64,000 nucleotides of DNA from Longitalea luteola (lineage in GTDB: Bacteria; Bacteroidota; Bacteroidia; Chitinophagales; Chitinophagaceae). The stretch spans positions 345,368 to 409,367 of the forward strand of contig NZ_JAFIQX010000005.1 of assembly GCF_017356035.1 (NCBI RefSeq), in the 5' to 3' direction. A model generated the notes under the pieces. The model was not told the origin of the DNA. It ran no database searches and saw only the letters and a program-made list of their open reading frames with translations. This document shows positions 54,152 through 61,615 of the stretch, piece by piece. Numbering within the stretch: position 1 is the first letter of the stretch; the number at the start of each line of letters is the position of its first letter. A program made the position numbers and the translations under genes.

Positions 54152-55060
54152 CTATAACTTTTTGTTATAGTAACTGGTAGCCAGTTTTATGAATAGTTGA
54201 TTGATGCGATCTGTTTCCGATCCGCGCCGTTGCATAAAATAAAACGCACGATGAATTTGTAAACCAGGAATGGTTAACCGAACGAGTTCGCCGTTCTTAA
54301 GCTGCCGGGCTACAGATCGTAAAGGTAAAAAGCCCAGGCATACATCATCGAGCAGGAAGTTCTTCAGCGCTTCTGTTCCTCCCAAAACGATCTTATGTTT
54401 AATATCGGCGATGCTGATCCTGCATTTTTGCAGGGCTTCGGTTACGGCGGCTAAAGTGCCTGATCCTCTTTCGCGCAGCGCAACGGGAATGGTCTTTAAT
54501 TCTTCCGGCGCAATATTCTTTTTTTTCACAAGCTCACTTTTGGCACTGCAAACGGGAATCACTTCATCTGTTAAAAAGAACTGATATTTTACTGAGGTGA
54601 TGGTGTTTCGTCCTTCAGTAATGGCAAGGTCAATTTCATGGTCGAGCAGCGCTTTGAGAATATTCTCGGAGTTCCGGTTTACCAGTTTCAATTCAATGTT
54701 GGGATATTGCTGATGAAAAGCGGAAAAAACGGGTGGAATAACATACAGGGAGATCGTTGTGCTGGTGCCCAGGGTGAGCGAGCCTTTTGCCTGTTGCAGG
54801 TTCTTTTGTTTCGTGATATCGAACTCGAGCTGCCGTTGCAGTTCGCGGCCCTGTACTACATACTCAAGCAGTATTTTGCCTTCGCTGGTGAGCGAAACGG
54901 TATTGCCCTTGCGTTCGAACAAACTTACTTTATAATGTTTTTCGAGCGATTGTATATGTTTCGTGATAGCCGGCTGACTGATATATAAAATGTCAGCGGC
55001 TTTGGAAAAGCTGAGATGGGTGGCTACTTCAAAAAATACTTCGTGACTATAACTGAGCAT
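54152..55060 (-). CDS. LysR family transcriptional regulator
   Basis: A 302-residue regulator with an N-terminal winged helix-turn-helix (SYSHEVFFEVATHLSFSKAADILYISQPAITKHIQSLEKHYKVSLFERK, about 3-55) and a LysR substrate-binding domain (about 88-295) with GSLTLGTSTTISLYVIPPVFSAFHQQYP. The ligand-domain sequence resembles CysB/CbbR-like members that sense small anions or metabolites. It lies just upstream of threonine synthase on the same strand, but transcriptional linkage is not proven. The start at 55060 is preferred; the earlier in-frame ATG reads as repeat DNA. Confidence 0.9.
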   Translation of the reverse strand: MLSYSHEVFFEVATHLSFSKAADILYISQPAITKHIQSLEKHYKVSLFERKGNTVSLTSEGKILLEYVVQGRELQRQLEFDITKQKNLQQAKGSLTLGTSTTISLYVIPPVFSAFHQQYPNIELKLVNRNSENILKALLDHEIDLAITEGRNTITSVKYQFFLTDEVIPVCSAKSELVKKKNIAPEELKTIPVALRERGSGTLAAVTEALQKCRISIADIKHKIVLGGTEALKNFLLDDVCLGFLPLRSVARQLKNGELVRLTIPGLQIHRAFYFMQRRGSETDRINQLFIKLATSYYNKKL

Positions 55061-55070
55061 GTTGAGTATG

Positions 55071-55116
55071 CCAGTTACCGGGTGCCAGTTACCGGTAACT
55101 GGCACCCGGTAACTGG
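55071..55116. terminator. Perfect 46-bp palindrome between USP stop and LysR start
   Basis: Bases 55071-55093 are the exact reverse complement of 55094-55116 (core CCAGTTACCGGTAACTGG). It lies 10 bp after the stop of the universal stress gene and 11 bp before the LysR start on the same strand. It can act as terminator for the first gene or as operator/leader hairpin for the second. There is no T tract. Confidence 0.75.
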
Positions 55117-55126
55117 TAACGCGATA

Positions 55127-55954
55127 TTATTCATGTATAGCTACAATGGGTATGTGGCTGTGGTAGGCCAGCTTTTTGGTATGGCTGGTCTTGAACAGTC
55201 CACTGAGGAAAGAGCGTTCGCGCGGAACGATAACGATGAGGTCGATATTTTTATCATCGACGAACTGGCTGATGGCGTCAAAGAAATCGTACTGCCTGAT
55301 GAAATAGAATTCGGGGCCATAGTCTTTCAGCATCAGTTCCAGTTTGGCTCTTTCCGCCTTGAACTCATCAGTAAGCTCAACATAGTGCTCACTATCTACA
55401 TTCACAATATGCAGGGCGGGTTTAAACAGGTCGAGGGTTGCTTTCAGCGGTGCAACGGGAATGGTAGTATCCACGTCTTTAAAGTCGCTGGCCAGCACTA
55501 CATTTTTGATCTTGCGGTATTTTGCATCCGGCGGAATGATCAGCACGGGGCAAACGCTTTCTTTAGCCATTTCGAGGGTGTTGCTGCCCATAAAGATCTG
55601 TTCGAGCCGGGTAGCGCCGGTGATGCCCATGATCACCATATCAATAGCCTGGTAGCGAACGTAGCGGCTAAGGGTTTCCACGAGGGAGGAACCTTTTTCC
55701 ATTGCAAACTCAATGGGCACCTGTGCCACCGCCAGCAATTCCTCTTTCAATTGAGTAAGCGCCTGGCTAAGAATGAGGCGGCGGTCGTCATCGTCTTCGG
55801 TTAGCGGTGAACCGTCTGACCCGCCGGTGATCTTGTCAGACACATGGATCAGGATGAGCTTTGCATTTTGAATGTCTGCCGCCATTTGTGCAGCAAAACG
55901 GGCTGCATTTTTCGATGTATCGGAAAAGTCAGTGGGAACCAGCAGTTTCTTCAT
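55127..55954 (-). CDS. Universal stress protein, tandem UspA domains
   Basis: A 275-residue cytoplasmic protein with two UspA folds (about 1-150 and 155-275). Each domain has a recognisable core: KKLLVPTDFSDTSKNAARFAAQMA and then GITGATRLEQIFMGSNTLEMAKESVCPVLIIP, with the ATP-binding G-x2-G-x9-G(S/T) spacing; the second domain, KNVVLASDFKDVDTTIP, lacks most of the motif. Tandem USPs are common in Bacteroidota stress regulons. It is transcribed alone from the minus strand. Confidence 0.88.
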   Translation of the reverse strand: MKKLLVPTDFSDTSKNAARFAAQMAADIQNAKLILIHVSDKITGGSDGSPLTEDDDDRRLILSQALTQLKEELLAVAQVPIEFAMEKGSSLVETLSRYVRYQAIDMVIMGITGATRLEQIFMGSNTLEMAKESVCPVLIIPPDAKYRKIKNVVLASDFKDVDTTIPVAPLKATLDLFKPALHIVNVDSEHYVELTDEFKAERAKLELMLKDYGPEFYFIRQYDFFDAISQFVDDKNIDLIVIVPRERSFLSGLFKTSHTKKLAYHSHIPIVAIHE

Positions 55955-56087
55955 GTATTTGATTGTTTTTGGGAAGTTACAAATTAATGATCATTCAATA
56001 AAGAGGATCAATCGTTTGCATTAATTTTAAAAGCTGGAGAGCTGATAATTTCCCTAATTTTAAAACCGCCATAATCGTAAATATTCA

Positions 56088-58004
56088 ATGACTAATATGA
56101 AACAGATCAGTTTGTTATTTGCCAGTTTCTGGATGATTGCTTCCGCCGTATCCCAAACCACGCAGGAGATATCCATTATCCCGCAGCCGGTTTCCCTTGA
56201 AAAAAAGAACACCCGCTTTGTTTTGAACGCTCAAACCAAAATAGCGGCCGATAGTAAAAATGCCGATGTGCAGCGTATCGCCGGCTTCTTTACAGGCCAG
56301 GTAAAAAAAGCTACCGGTTTTGCGCTGGGGCAGGCAGCACCGGCAGCTAAAACAAATGTGATCAGTTTTTCGCTGAACCGCACCCCTGATAAATCAATTG
56401 GAAAAGAGGGCTACACTTTAGATGTAACCGCCACCGGCGTGCAGATTGCTGCCAACGACGCTGCGGGCTTGTTTTATGGCGTGCAAACCCTGTTGCAGTT
56501 GCTGCCCAAGGAAATTGTAAGTGAATCGGTGGTCAAAAAAGCCTCCTGGACCATTCCCGGAGTGCAGATAACCGATTATCCGCGCTTTGCCTGGCGCGGA
56601 CTGATGTTCGATGTAGCCCGGCACTTCTTCACCAAAGAACAGGTAAAACAGTTCATAGACGATATGGTGCGGTATAAATACAATTTATTGCACTTACACC
56701 TTACTGATGACCAGGGCTGGCGCATCGAGATCAAATCGCTGCCTAAGTTGACCGAAGTGGGCGCCTGGCGGGTTGATAAGACCGGTACATTCGGTACATT
56801 CACACCCCCTGCTGAAAATGAGCCACGCACTTACGGCGGCTTCTATACCCATAACGATATTAAAGAGCTGGTGCAATATGCGGCCGACCGTTATGTGAAC
56901 ATCCTGCCTGAAGTGGATGTGCCCGGCCATAGCATGGCAATGGTTGCTGCTTACCCGGAACTCTCCTGCACACCGGGCACCTACCGCGTTAACTCGGGCG
57001 AAAAATTCATGCAGTGGACCGATACCGGCTTTTATGCACTGATAGATAATACGCTTTGTCCGGCCAATGACAAAGTATACGAGGCGCTTGATAAAGTGTT
57101 TACGGAAGTAGCCCAACTGTTCCCGTTCCAATATATTCATATGGGTGGCGATGAATGCGCCAAGAATTTTTGGGAGAAGAGCGATGCCATCAAACAGCTG
57201 ATGCAGCGGGAGAACCTGAAAGACCTGCATGAAGTGCAAAGTTATTTTGTAAAAAAAGTAGAGAAGATCATTGAATCGAAAGGCAAAAAGATGATAGGCT
57301 GGGATGAGATCCTCGAAGGCGGCCTGGCGCCCAATGCGGCTGTTATGAGCTGGCGCGGATCGAAGGGTGGGGCAGAAGCCGCCAGGTTGCAACATGAGGT
57401 TGTAATGAGCCCAAACAATCATACTTACATAGACCTGATGCAGGGCGATCCGGCTATTGAACCGCCCGTTTATAAAAGCGTACGGTTGAAATCGTCTTAC
57501 CAGTTTGAACCGGTGCCCGCAGGTGTAGATCCCAAATTCATCAAGGGCGGACAAGCCAATTTATGGACGGAACAGATCTACAATATGCGCCATTTGCAAT
57601 ATATGGTGTGGCCGCGTGCCTTTGCAGTGGCAGAAAGTGTTTGGTCGCCCGCAGAAAAAAAGAACTGGAACGATTTCATCCGCCGCGTGGAAGATCATTT
57701 TGAACGGTTCGATGTGGCCGAGATCAAGTATGCGCCCAGCATGTACGAACCTATTTTCGATGTAAGCAAAGATGGCGAGCTGCTGAAGCTGACGATGAGC
57801 ACAGAGGTGGAAGGACTGGACATTTATTACAGCTTCGATAATTCATTCCCCGATCGTTTTTATCCCAGGTATACCAAGCCGGTACAGATCCCCAGGGATG
57901 CGGTAAATGTTCGGGTGATCACGTATAAAGGAAAAGAACCTGCCGGCCGCATGATCACAATTCCGGTGGCTGAGCTAAGAAAACGTGCTGACAAGAAAAA
58001 ATAA
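56088..58004 (+). CDS. Beta-N-acetylhexosaminidase, GH20
   Basis: An exported exo-enzyme that releases terminal N-acetylglucosamine or N-acetylgalactosamine. Signal peptide about 1-22 (VSQT). GH20 domain 2 lies at about 25-155 (IIPQPVSLEK) and the catalytic barrel at about 158-515, with PGVQITDYPRFAWRGLMFDVARHF, HLTDDQGWRIEIKSLPKLTEVG and the Asp-Glu pair in HMGGDECAKNFW. A C-terminal beta-sandwich resembling the chitobiase C domain (IYYSFDNSFPDRFYPRYTKP) follows. Length 638 is typical. It is not next to a SusC/SusD pair. A second ATG at 56097 is also possible. Confidence 0.93.
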   Translation: MTNMKQISLLFASFWMIASAVSQTTQEISIIPQPVSLEKKNTRFVLNAQTKIAADSKNADVQRIAGFFTGQVKKATGFALGQAAPAAKTNVISFSLNRTPDKSIGKEGYTLDVTATGVQIAANDAAGLFYGVQTLLQLLPKEIVSESVVKKASWTIPGVQITDYPRFAWRGLMFDVARHFFTKEQVKQFIDDMVRYKYNLLHLHLTDDQGWRIEIKSLPKLTEVGAWRVDKTGTFGTFTPPAENEPRTYGGFYTHNDIKELVQYAADRYVNILPEVDVPGHSMAMVAAYPELSCTPGTYRVNSGEKFMQWTDTGFYALIDNTLCPANDKVYEALDKVFTEVAQLFPFQYIHMGGDECAKNFWEKSDAIKQLMQRENLKDLHEVQSYFVKKVEKIIESKGKKMIGWDEILEGGLAPNAAVMSWRGSKGGAEAARLQHEVVMSPNNHTYIDLMQGDPAIEPPVYKSVRLKSSYQFEPVPAGVDPKFIKGGQANLWTEQIYNMRHLQYMVWPRAFAVAESVWSPAEKKNWNDFIRRVEDHFERFDVAEIKYAPSMYEPIFDVSKDGELLKLTMSTEVEGLDIYYSFDNSFPDRFYPRYTKPVQIPRDAVNVRVITYKGKEPAGRMITIPVAELRKRADKKK

Positions 58005-58020
58005 TGTGGTAATCTGATAA

Positions 58021-58060
58021 TACAAAAGATCCGATGGCCAGGGCCATCGGATCTTTTGTA
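58021..58060. terminator. Terminator after the hexosaminidase
   Basis: A perfect 19-bp-arm hairpin at 58021-58060 with a two-base loop (arms TACAAAAGATCCGATGGCC and its reverse complement, ending GATCTTTTGTA). Suits rho-independent termination on the plus strand and, given the A tract, on the minus strand too. Confidence 0.9.
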
Positions 58061-58075
58061 TTTAAAAATAAAATA

Positions 58076-58125
58076 GGAACGCCGGCCGTACTATGTTTAA
58101 TCCTTCACGTGTACATGGGCGTTCC
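58076..58125. other. Long-range hairpin in the 58.0-58.8 kb gap
   Basis: GGAACGCC (58076-58083) pairs with GGCGTTCC (58118-58125), and inside it GTAC and TGTAC can add base pairs. It could be part of a structured RNA or a cruciform. 58130-58490 otherwise shows no gene or repeat I can support. Confidence 0.35.
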
Positions 58126-58494
58126 CCTGGCAAGAAGATATTTTATACTAGAAAAGTAAAATCGATTTTAAAAAATAACGTTCGGCCTTTTCAAGTTAAC
58201 GGCAAAATATTATTTGTCCTAATATCTAATATGATGATTATGCTAAGTTTTTACAGGCATGATTGAGCGATTTACCTGCTGTTTTTGCACAGCTTTGCCC
58301 TGCAAAATTAATGTTAGCACATGCGATCTATACAGGTAACCCGAATAGTTAACTGAAGGCGCAACGGATTTATTGCATGATGTGTCAATTAAAAAGATCA
58401 TCGGCCCTGTATAACAAGGTGATGATTAACCGCTAAGCTGACATAGTGGTTCTGCATCTGTATTTTTACGGGTTACGATTAATCAATCATTGCG

Positions 58495-58525
58495 AAAGTC
58501 CTGGCGGTACCCGTCGGGACTTTTT
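58495..58525 (+). terminator. Hairpin with T tract, possible small-transcript terminator
   Basis: AAAGTCC (58495-58501) pairs with GGACTTT in GGGACTTTTT, then T tract to 58525. No gene ends nearby on the plus strand (the hexosaminidase ended 490 bp earlier at its own terminator), so it may end an unannotated small RNA. A TATTTTTA word (58461-58468) is the only promoter-like sequence seen before it. Confidence 0.5.
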
Positions 58526-58619
58526 GTAGAAATAATGTCTCAGGTTGACAGTCACTACAATTGTTGAAATGGCGTCAGTTTGGGGTTTACAGTTTCCTTA
58601 ACAGCGTTTATTGGCCGAA

Positions 58620-58649
58620 TTGTGGTCAGGCACAAATAATGTAGCCTTG
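58620..58649 (+). promoter_or_regulatory. Candidate promoter, TTG-N19-TAGCCTTG
   Basis: TTG at 58620-58622 and TAGCCTTG at 58642-58649 are separated by 19 bp, the Bacteroidota -33/-7 spacing; the -7 differs from TAnnTTTG at one base. It would start a transcript near 58655, with a terminator 90 bp downstream. Confidence 0.5.
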
Positions 58650-58655
58650 GTGTAG

Positions 58656-58745
58656 TTACTAAAAACAACAATATTCAAATAGGTAAGTTAAGGGGTATTA
58701 TCATCACAAAGGCTTCTCCCGGTTTTTCCGGGAGGGCCTTTTTTC
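58656..58745 (+). ncRNA. Candidate small RNA (about 90 nt)
   Basis: The stretch has no reading frame of note, is preceded by the promoter-like pair at 58620-58649 and ends in a strong hairpin (AAAGGC, then CTCCCGG pairing with CCGGGAG, then GCCTTTTTT, 58708-58745). The 5' part GTTACTAAAAACAACAATATTC is A-rich and unstructured, a plausible target-pairing region. The family is not recognised. Alternatively it is only the leader of nothing, or the terminator works for the minus strand. Confidence 0.4.
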
Positions 58746-58767
58746 GTTCAGGCAGGGCAGAAGCAAC

Positions 58768-58801
58768 AAAAAAGCGTCCCGGCGGGGCCAGAACGCTTTT
58801 T
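58768..58801 (-). terminator. Terminator of the isocitrate dehydrogenase gene
   Basis: On the minus strand AAAAAGCGT pairs with ACGCTTTTTT around the loop TCTGGCCCCGCCGGG, ending in six T. It lies 41 bp after the icd stop. Confidence 0.85.
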
Positions 58802-58842
58802 GTATATGTGTAACCAGTTTATTTTGTTAAGCTGGCGGCTTA

Positions 58843-60075
58843 TTAAGCCATTTTCTTTTTCAGGTTAGCATCGATCGCATCCAGGAATTCTTCAGTATAC
58901 AGGTAGTGTTTTCCATGTTCTACTTTATTTCCATGAATACAAACGGCCAAATCTTTAGTCATTTTGCCACTTTCAACTGTTTCTATACAGGTAGACTCTA
59001 ATGTGTTGCAGAAGTCGATAAGGGCCTGGTTGCCGTCCAGTTTACCGCGGAAGGCCAAACCTCTTGTCCATGCAAAGATCGAAGCGATGGGGTTGGTGCT
59101 GGTACGTTTACCAGCCTGGTGGTCGCGGTAGTGACGGGTAACAGTACCGTGGGCTGCTTCGGCTTCCATGGTCTTGCCGTCAGGAGTGATCAATACTGAG
59201 GTCATTAAGCCCAGAGAACCAAATCCTTGTGCAACGGTGTCGCTTTGAACGTCGCCATCGTAGTTCTTACAGGCCCAAACGAAATTACCGTTCCATTTCA
59301 GGGCGCTGGCTACCATGTCATCGATCAGGCGGTGTTCGTACACGATATTGGCTTCCTGGAACGCCTGTTTGAACTCATTGTCAAAGATCTCCTGGAAGAT
59401 ATCCTTGAAACGGCCATCGTATTTTTTCAAAATGGTGTTTTTTGTACTCAAATACAACGGCCATTTTTTGTTCAGGGCCATGTTGAAGCAGCTGCGGGCA
59501 AAACCCTTGATGCTTTCGTCGGTGTTGTACATGGTGAGGGCCACGCCATCGCCTTTGAAGTTGAATACTTCAAACGTTTGTGGTTCGCCGCCATCTTCAG
59601 GGGTAAAGGTCATAGTAAGTTTACCTTTTCCTTTGATCACGGAATCAGTAGCGCGGTACTGGTCGCCAAAAGCGTGACGGCCAACGATGATCGGAGCGGT
59701 CCAGTTGGTAACAAGGCGGGGAATATTGTTGATTACGATAGGTTCACGGAATACAGTACCATCGAGAATGTTACGGATGGTACCATTGGGGCTCTTCCAC
59801 ATTTGTTTCAGGGAGAACTCTTTTACGCGGGCTTCGTCGGGTGTGATAGTAGCACATTTGATTCCAACACCATACTGTTTGATAGCATTGGCGGCATCAA
59901 TAGTTACCTGGTCATTGGTTTTGTCGCGGTATTCAATACCCAGGTCGTAATACTTAATATCGACGTTAATGTAGGGAAGGATGAGTTTATCCTTGATGAA
60001 CTTCCAGATAATGCGTGTCATTTCATCGCCATCCAGTTCTACAACAGGATTCTGTACATTGATTTTTTGTGCCAT
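58843..60075 (-). CDS. icd: NADP-dependent isocitrate dehydrogenase, eukaryotic-type homodimer
   Basis: Oxidises isocitrate to 2-oxoglutarate with NADP in the citric acid cycle. The 410-residue sequence is of the type II (eukaryotic-like) class: [20 protein letters not shown] at the N terminus, the substrate-binding [44 protein letters not shown] and [25 protein letters not shown]. The catalytic Tyr and Lys motifs are intact. It is transcribed alone and has a well-formed promoter and terminator. This type differs from the E. coli NADP enzyme. Confidence 0.95.
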   Translation of the reverse strand: MAQKINVQNPVVELDGDEMTRIIWKFIKDKLILPYINVDIKYYDLGIEYRDKTNDQVTIDAANAIKQYGVGIKCATITPDEARVKEFSLKQMWKSPNGTIRNILDGTVFREPIVINNIPRLVTNWTAPIIVGRHAFGDQYRATDSVIKGKGKLTMTFTPEDGGEPQTFEVFNFKGDGVALTMYNTDESIKGFARSCFNMALNKKWPLYLSTKNTILKKYDGRFKDIFQEIFDNEFKQAFQEANIVYEHRLIDDMVASALKWNGNFVWACKNYDGDVQSDTVAQGFGSLGLMTSVLITPDGKTMEAEAAHGTVTRHYRDHQAGKRTSTNPIASIFAWTRGLAFRGKLDGNQALIDFCNTLESTCIETVESGKMTKDLAVCIHGNKVEHGKHYLYTEEFLDAIDANLKKKMA

Positions 60076-60106
60076 AAATGCTTTTTTTTGCCTTCAAATA
60101 AGGGTG

Positions 60107-60137
60107 CAAACCTACAGCAGAATGGCCAAATGTGCAA
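60107..60137 (-). promoter_or_regulatory. Promoter of icd, TTG-N20-TAGGTTTG
   Basis: On the minus strand TTG at 60137-60135 is followed after 20 bp by TAGGTTTG (60114-60107), a full match to the Bacteroidota vegetative promoter. It implies a start near 60100 and a leader of about 25 nt before the ATG at 60075. Confidence 0.7.
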
Positions 60138-60236
60138 AAGGCTTTTTAGCGCCCAACCAGTACAGGTGTATGATGTTTTCCATAGCGCCGGTACATAGTA
60201 GTACCTAAAAAAGGGAAGCTCCCGGCTAAACGGCTA

Positions 60237-60248
60237 CAACAATTGTTG
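60237..60248. promoter_or_regulatory. 12-bp palindrome CAACAATTGTTG upstream of Crp/Fnr pair
   Basis: A perfect dyad ends 19 bp before the first Crp/Fnr-like start codon. The position fits an autoregulatory operator, but it does not resemble the TGTGA or TTGAT half-sites of E. coli Crp or Fnr. Confidence 0.4.
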
Positions 60249-60267
60249 ATAAACTATAACTTGCAAT

Positions 60268-60870
60268 ATGGTTGCTATATTACAAAAATATATAGACCAG
60301 TTCATTGATCTTCCGGCTGAAGAACTGGAAGCGCTCATCAATTCCATTGAAGTAAGATCTGTTGATAAGAAAGTTCGGCTCACCGATGTTAATGAAACGG
60401 AGAAGTACTTATATTTCGTAATTAAAGGGCTGGCGCGTAAGTTTTTCTATAAAGGCAAAGAAGAGATCATTACCCAGATAGCCAAAGAAGGTGAATTGAT
60501 CTCCTCCTCCGTGTCGTATTTTTCTGGAATGCCTTCAGGATATGTGGTAGAAACCATTGAGCCCACTACGTTTTACTCGCTTCACCATGACAGGGCAGAA
60601 CAGTTGTATAGCCGGTACCCTAAGCTCGAACGCCTCAGCCGTTTGATCATTACCGAGCTGTTCCTGCAAAAAGAGGTTTGGGAGCTGGAACGCATCCGGT
60701 TCAGTACAAAAGAACGATTTTTACGTTTTATGACCGATAATCCGGAACTGTTTCAGCGGGTGCCGCAAAAATACCTGGCATCCTACCTGAACATAAAACC
60801 GGAAACATTCAGCCGGCTGAAGCATTTGCTGAGAACCAAAAAAAGCTCAGATGCTCCTTATCTTAAATGA
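60268..60870 (+). CDS. Crp/Fnr family transcriptional regulator (first of a tandem pair)
   Basis: A 200-residue regulator with a cyclic-nucleotide-binding-like barrel (about 15-125, KVRLTDVNETEKYLYFVIKGLARKFFYKGKEEIITQIAKEGELI) and a C-terminal helix-turn-helix (RVPQKYLASYLNIKPETFSRLKHLL). The cAMP-contact residues of E. coli Crp are not evident and there are no Fnr cysteines, so the ligand is unknown, as for most Bacteroidota members. It is 9 bp upstream of a paralogue with a nearly identical recognition-helix region; the two are co-transcribed. Confidence 0.88.
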   Translation: MVAILQKYIDQFIDLPAEELEALINSIEVRSVDKKVRLTDVNETEKYLYFVIKGLARKFFYKGKEEIITQIAKEGELISSSVSYFSGMPSGYVVETIEPTTFYSLHHDRAEQLYSRYPKLERLSRLIITELFLQKEVWELERIRFSTKERFLRFMTDNPELFQRVPQKYLASYLNIKPETFSRLKHLLRTKKSSDAPYLK

Positions 60871-60879
60871 TGTTTTTTT

Positions 60880-61491
60880 ATGGGGGATAAAAATATTGTT
60901 GCCAGGGAATGCTACGAACAGTTACTGGCACACCTGCAGCGGTTTTCGCCAATCAGCCGCGAAGGGATTGAACAATTAATACCTTACCTGGAGATCCGCC
61001 GTTTCGATAAAAAAAAGAAACTGGTAAACCAGGGCGACATGGAGGATTATCTAAATGTCGTGATCAAAGGGCTCGTACGCAAATACATTCCATCTTCCAT
61101 AAGGGGTGAAGTAACCCTGCAACTGGCCACCGAAGGCCATTTTATTCAATCAGAACTTTCCTTCCATCACCGGGTTCCCTCTGAAGTGGTTATTCAAACC
61201 CTGGAACCAACCGTACTGGTGTCGGTCAGGTTCGACCGTATGCAGGAAGCAATGGATAAAGTGCCGGAAGCCGAAACATTGGGCCGCGCCATTATCATGC
61301 AGATGTTCATTAAAAAAGACAGCCGCTATTTCGAGCAGTTAAAAACATCTACCCGCGCGCGTTTTATCGAATACATGAACACGCACCCGCATATGCTGCA
61401 ACGCGTGCCTCAAAAAGTACTTGCTTCTTACCTCAATATAAAACCAGAAACTTTCAGCCGGTTAAAGCACTTACTGTATCTAAAAAAATAG
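60880..61491 (+). CDS. Crp/Fnr family transcriptional regulator (second of a tandem pair)
   Basis: A 203-residue paralogue of the preceding gene. The barrel (KKKKLVNQGDMEDYLNVVIKGLVRKYIPSSIRGEVTLQLATEGHFI) and the C terminus (RVPQKVLASYLNIKPETFSRLKHLLYLKK) align throughout. The HTH is almost the same as in the first gene, which implies overlapping DNA targets, while the sensory half differs more. Could form heterodimers. It starts nine bases after the stop of the first. Confidence 0.88.
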   Translation: MGDKNIVARECYEQLLAHLQRFSPISREGIEQLIPYLEIRRFDKKKKLVNQGDMEDYLNVVIKGLVRKYIPSSIRGEVTLQLATEGHFIQSELSFHHRVPSEVVIQTLEPTVLVSVRFDRMQEAMDKVPEAETLGRAIIMQMFIKKDSRYFEQLKTSTRARFIEYMNTHPHMLQRVPQKVLASYLNIKPETFSRLKHLLYLKK

Positions 61492-61494
61492 TTC

Positions 61495-61612
61495 ATTGGT
61501 TCCTGAGTTATTAAGTTATTAAGTTATTAAGTTCTTTAGTTCTTTAGTTCATGAACTCATAACCTTTTTCAAAACTGAATAACTTATGAACTGAATAACT
61601 GATGAACTGAAC
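61495..61612. terminator. Reverse-symmetric micro-repeat in a convergent gap, AGTTATTA family
   Basis: AGTTATTAAGTTATTAAGTTCTTTAG words on the left meet a perfect 12-bp palindrome AGTTCATGAACT (61546-61557), and TGAATAACTTATGAACTGAATAACT words follow on the right, the reverse complement of the left. It spans the full gap between the second Crp/Fnr gene and mntH. Confidence 0.75.
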
Positions 61613-61615
61613 AAC

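Noticed and set aside
59227-60198. 323-residue open frame antisense to icd
   Set aside because: It mirrors a well-identified gene on the other strand; shadow of codon bias. The same holds for long antisense frames over cinA (6452-7234), the USP gene (55016-55804) and the Nudix regulator (27150-27848).
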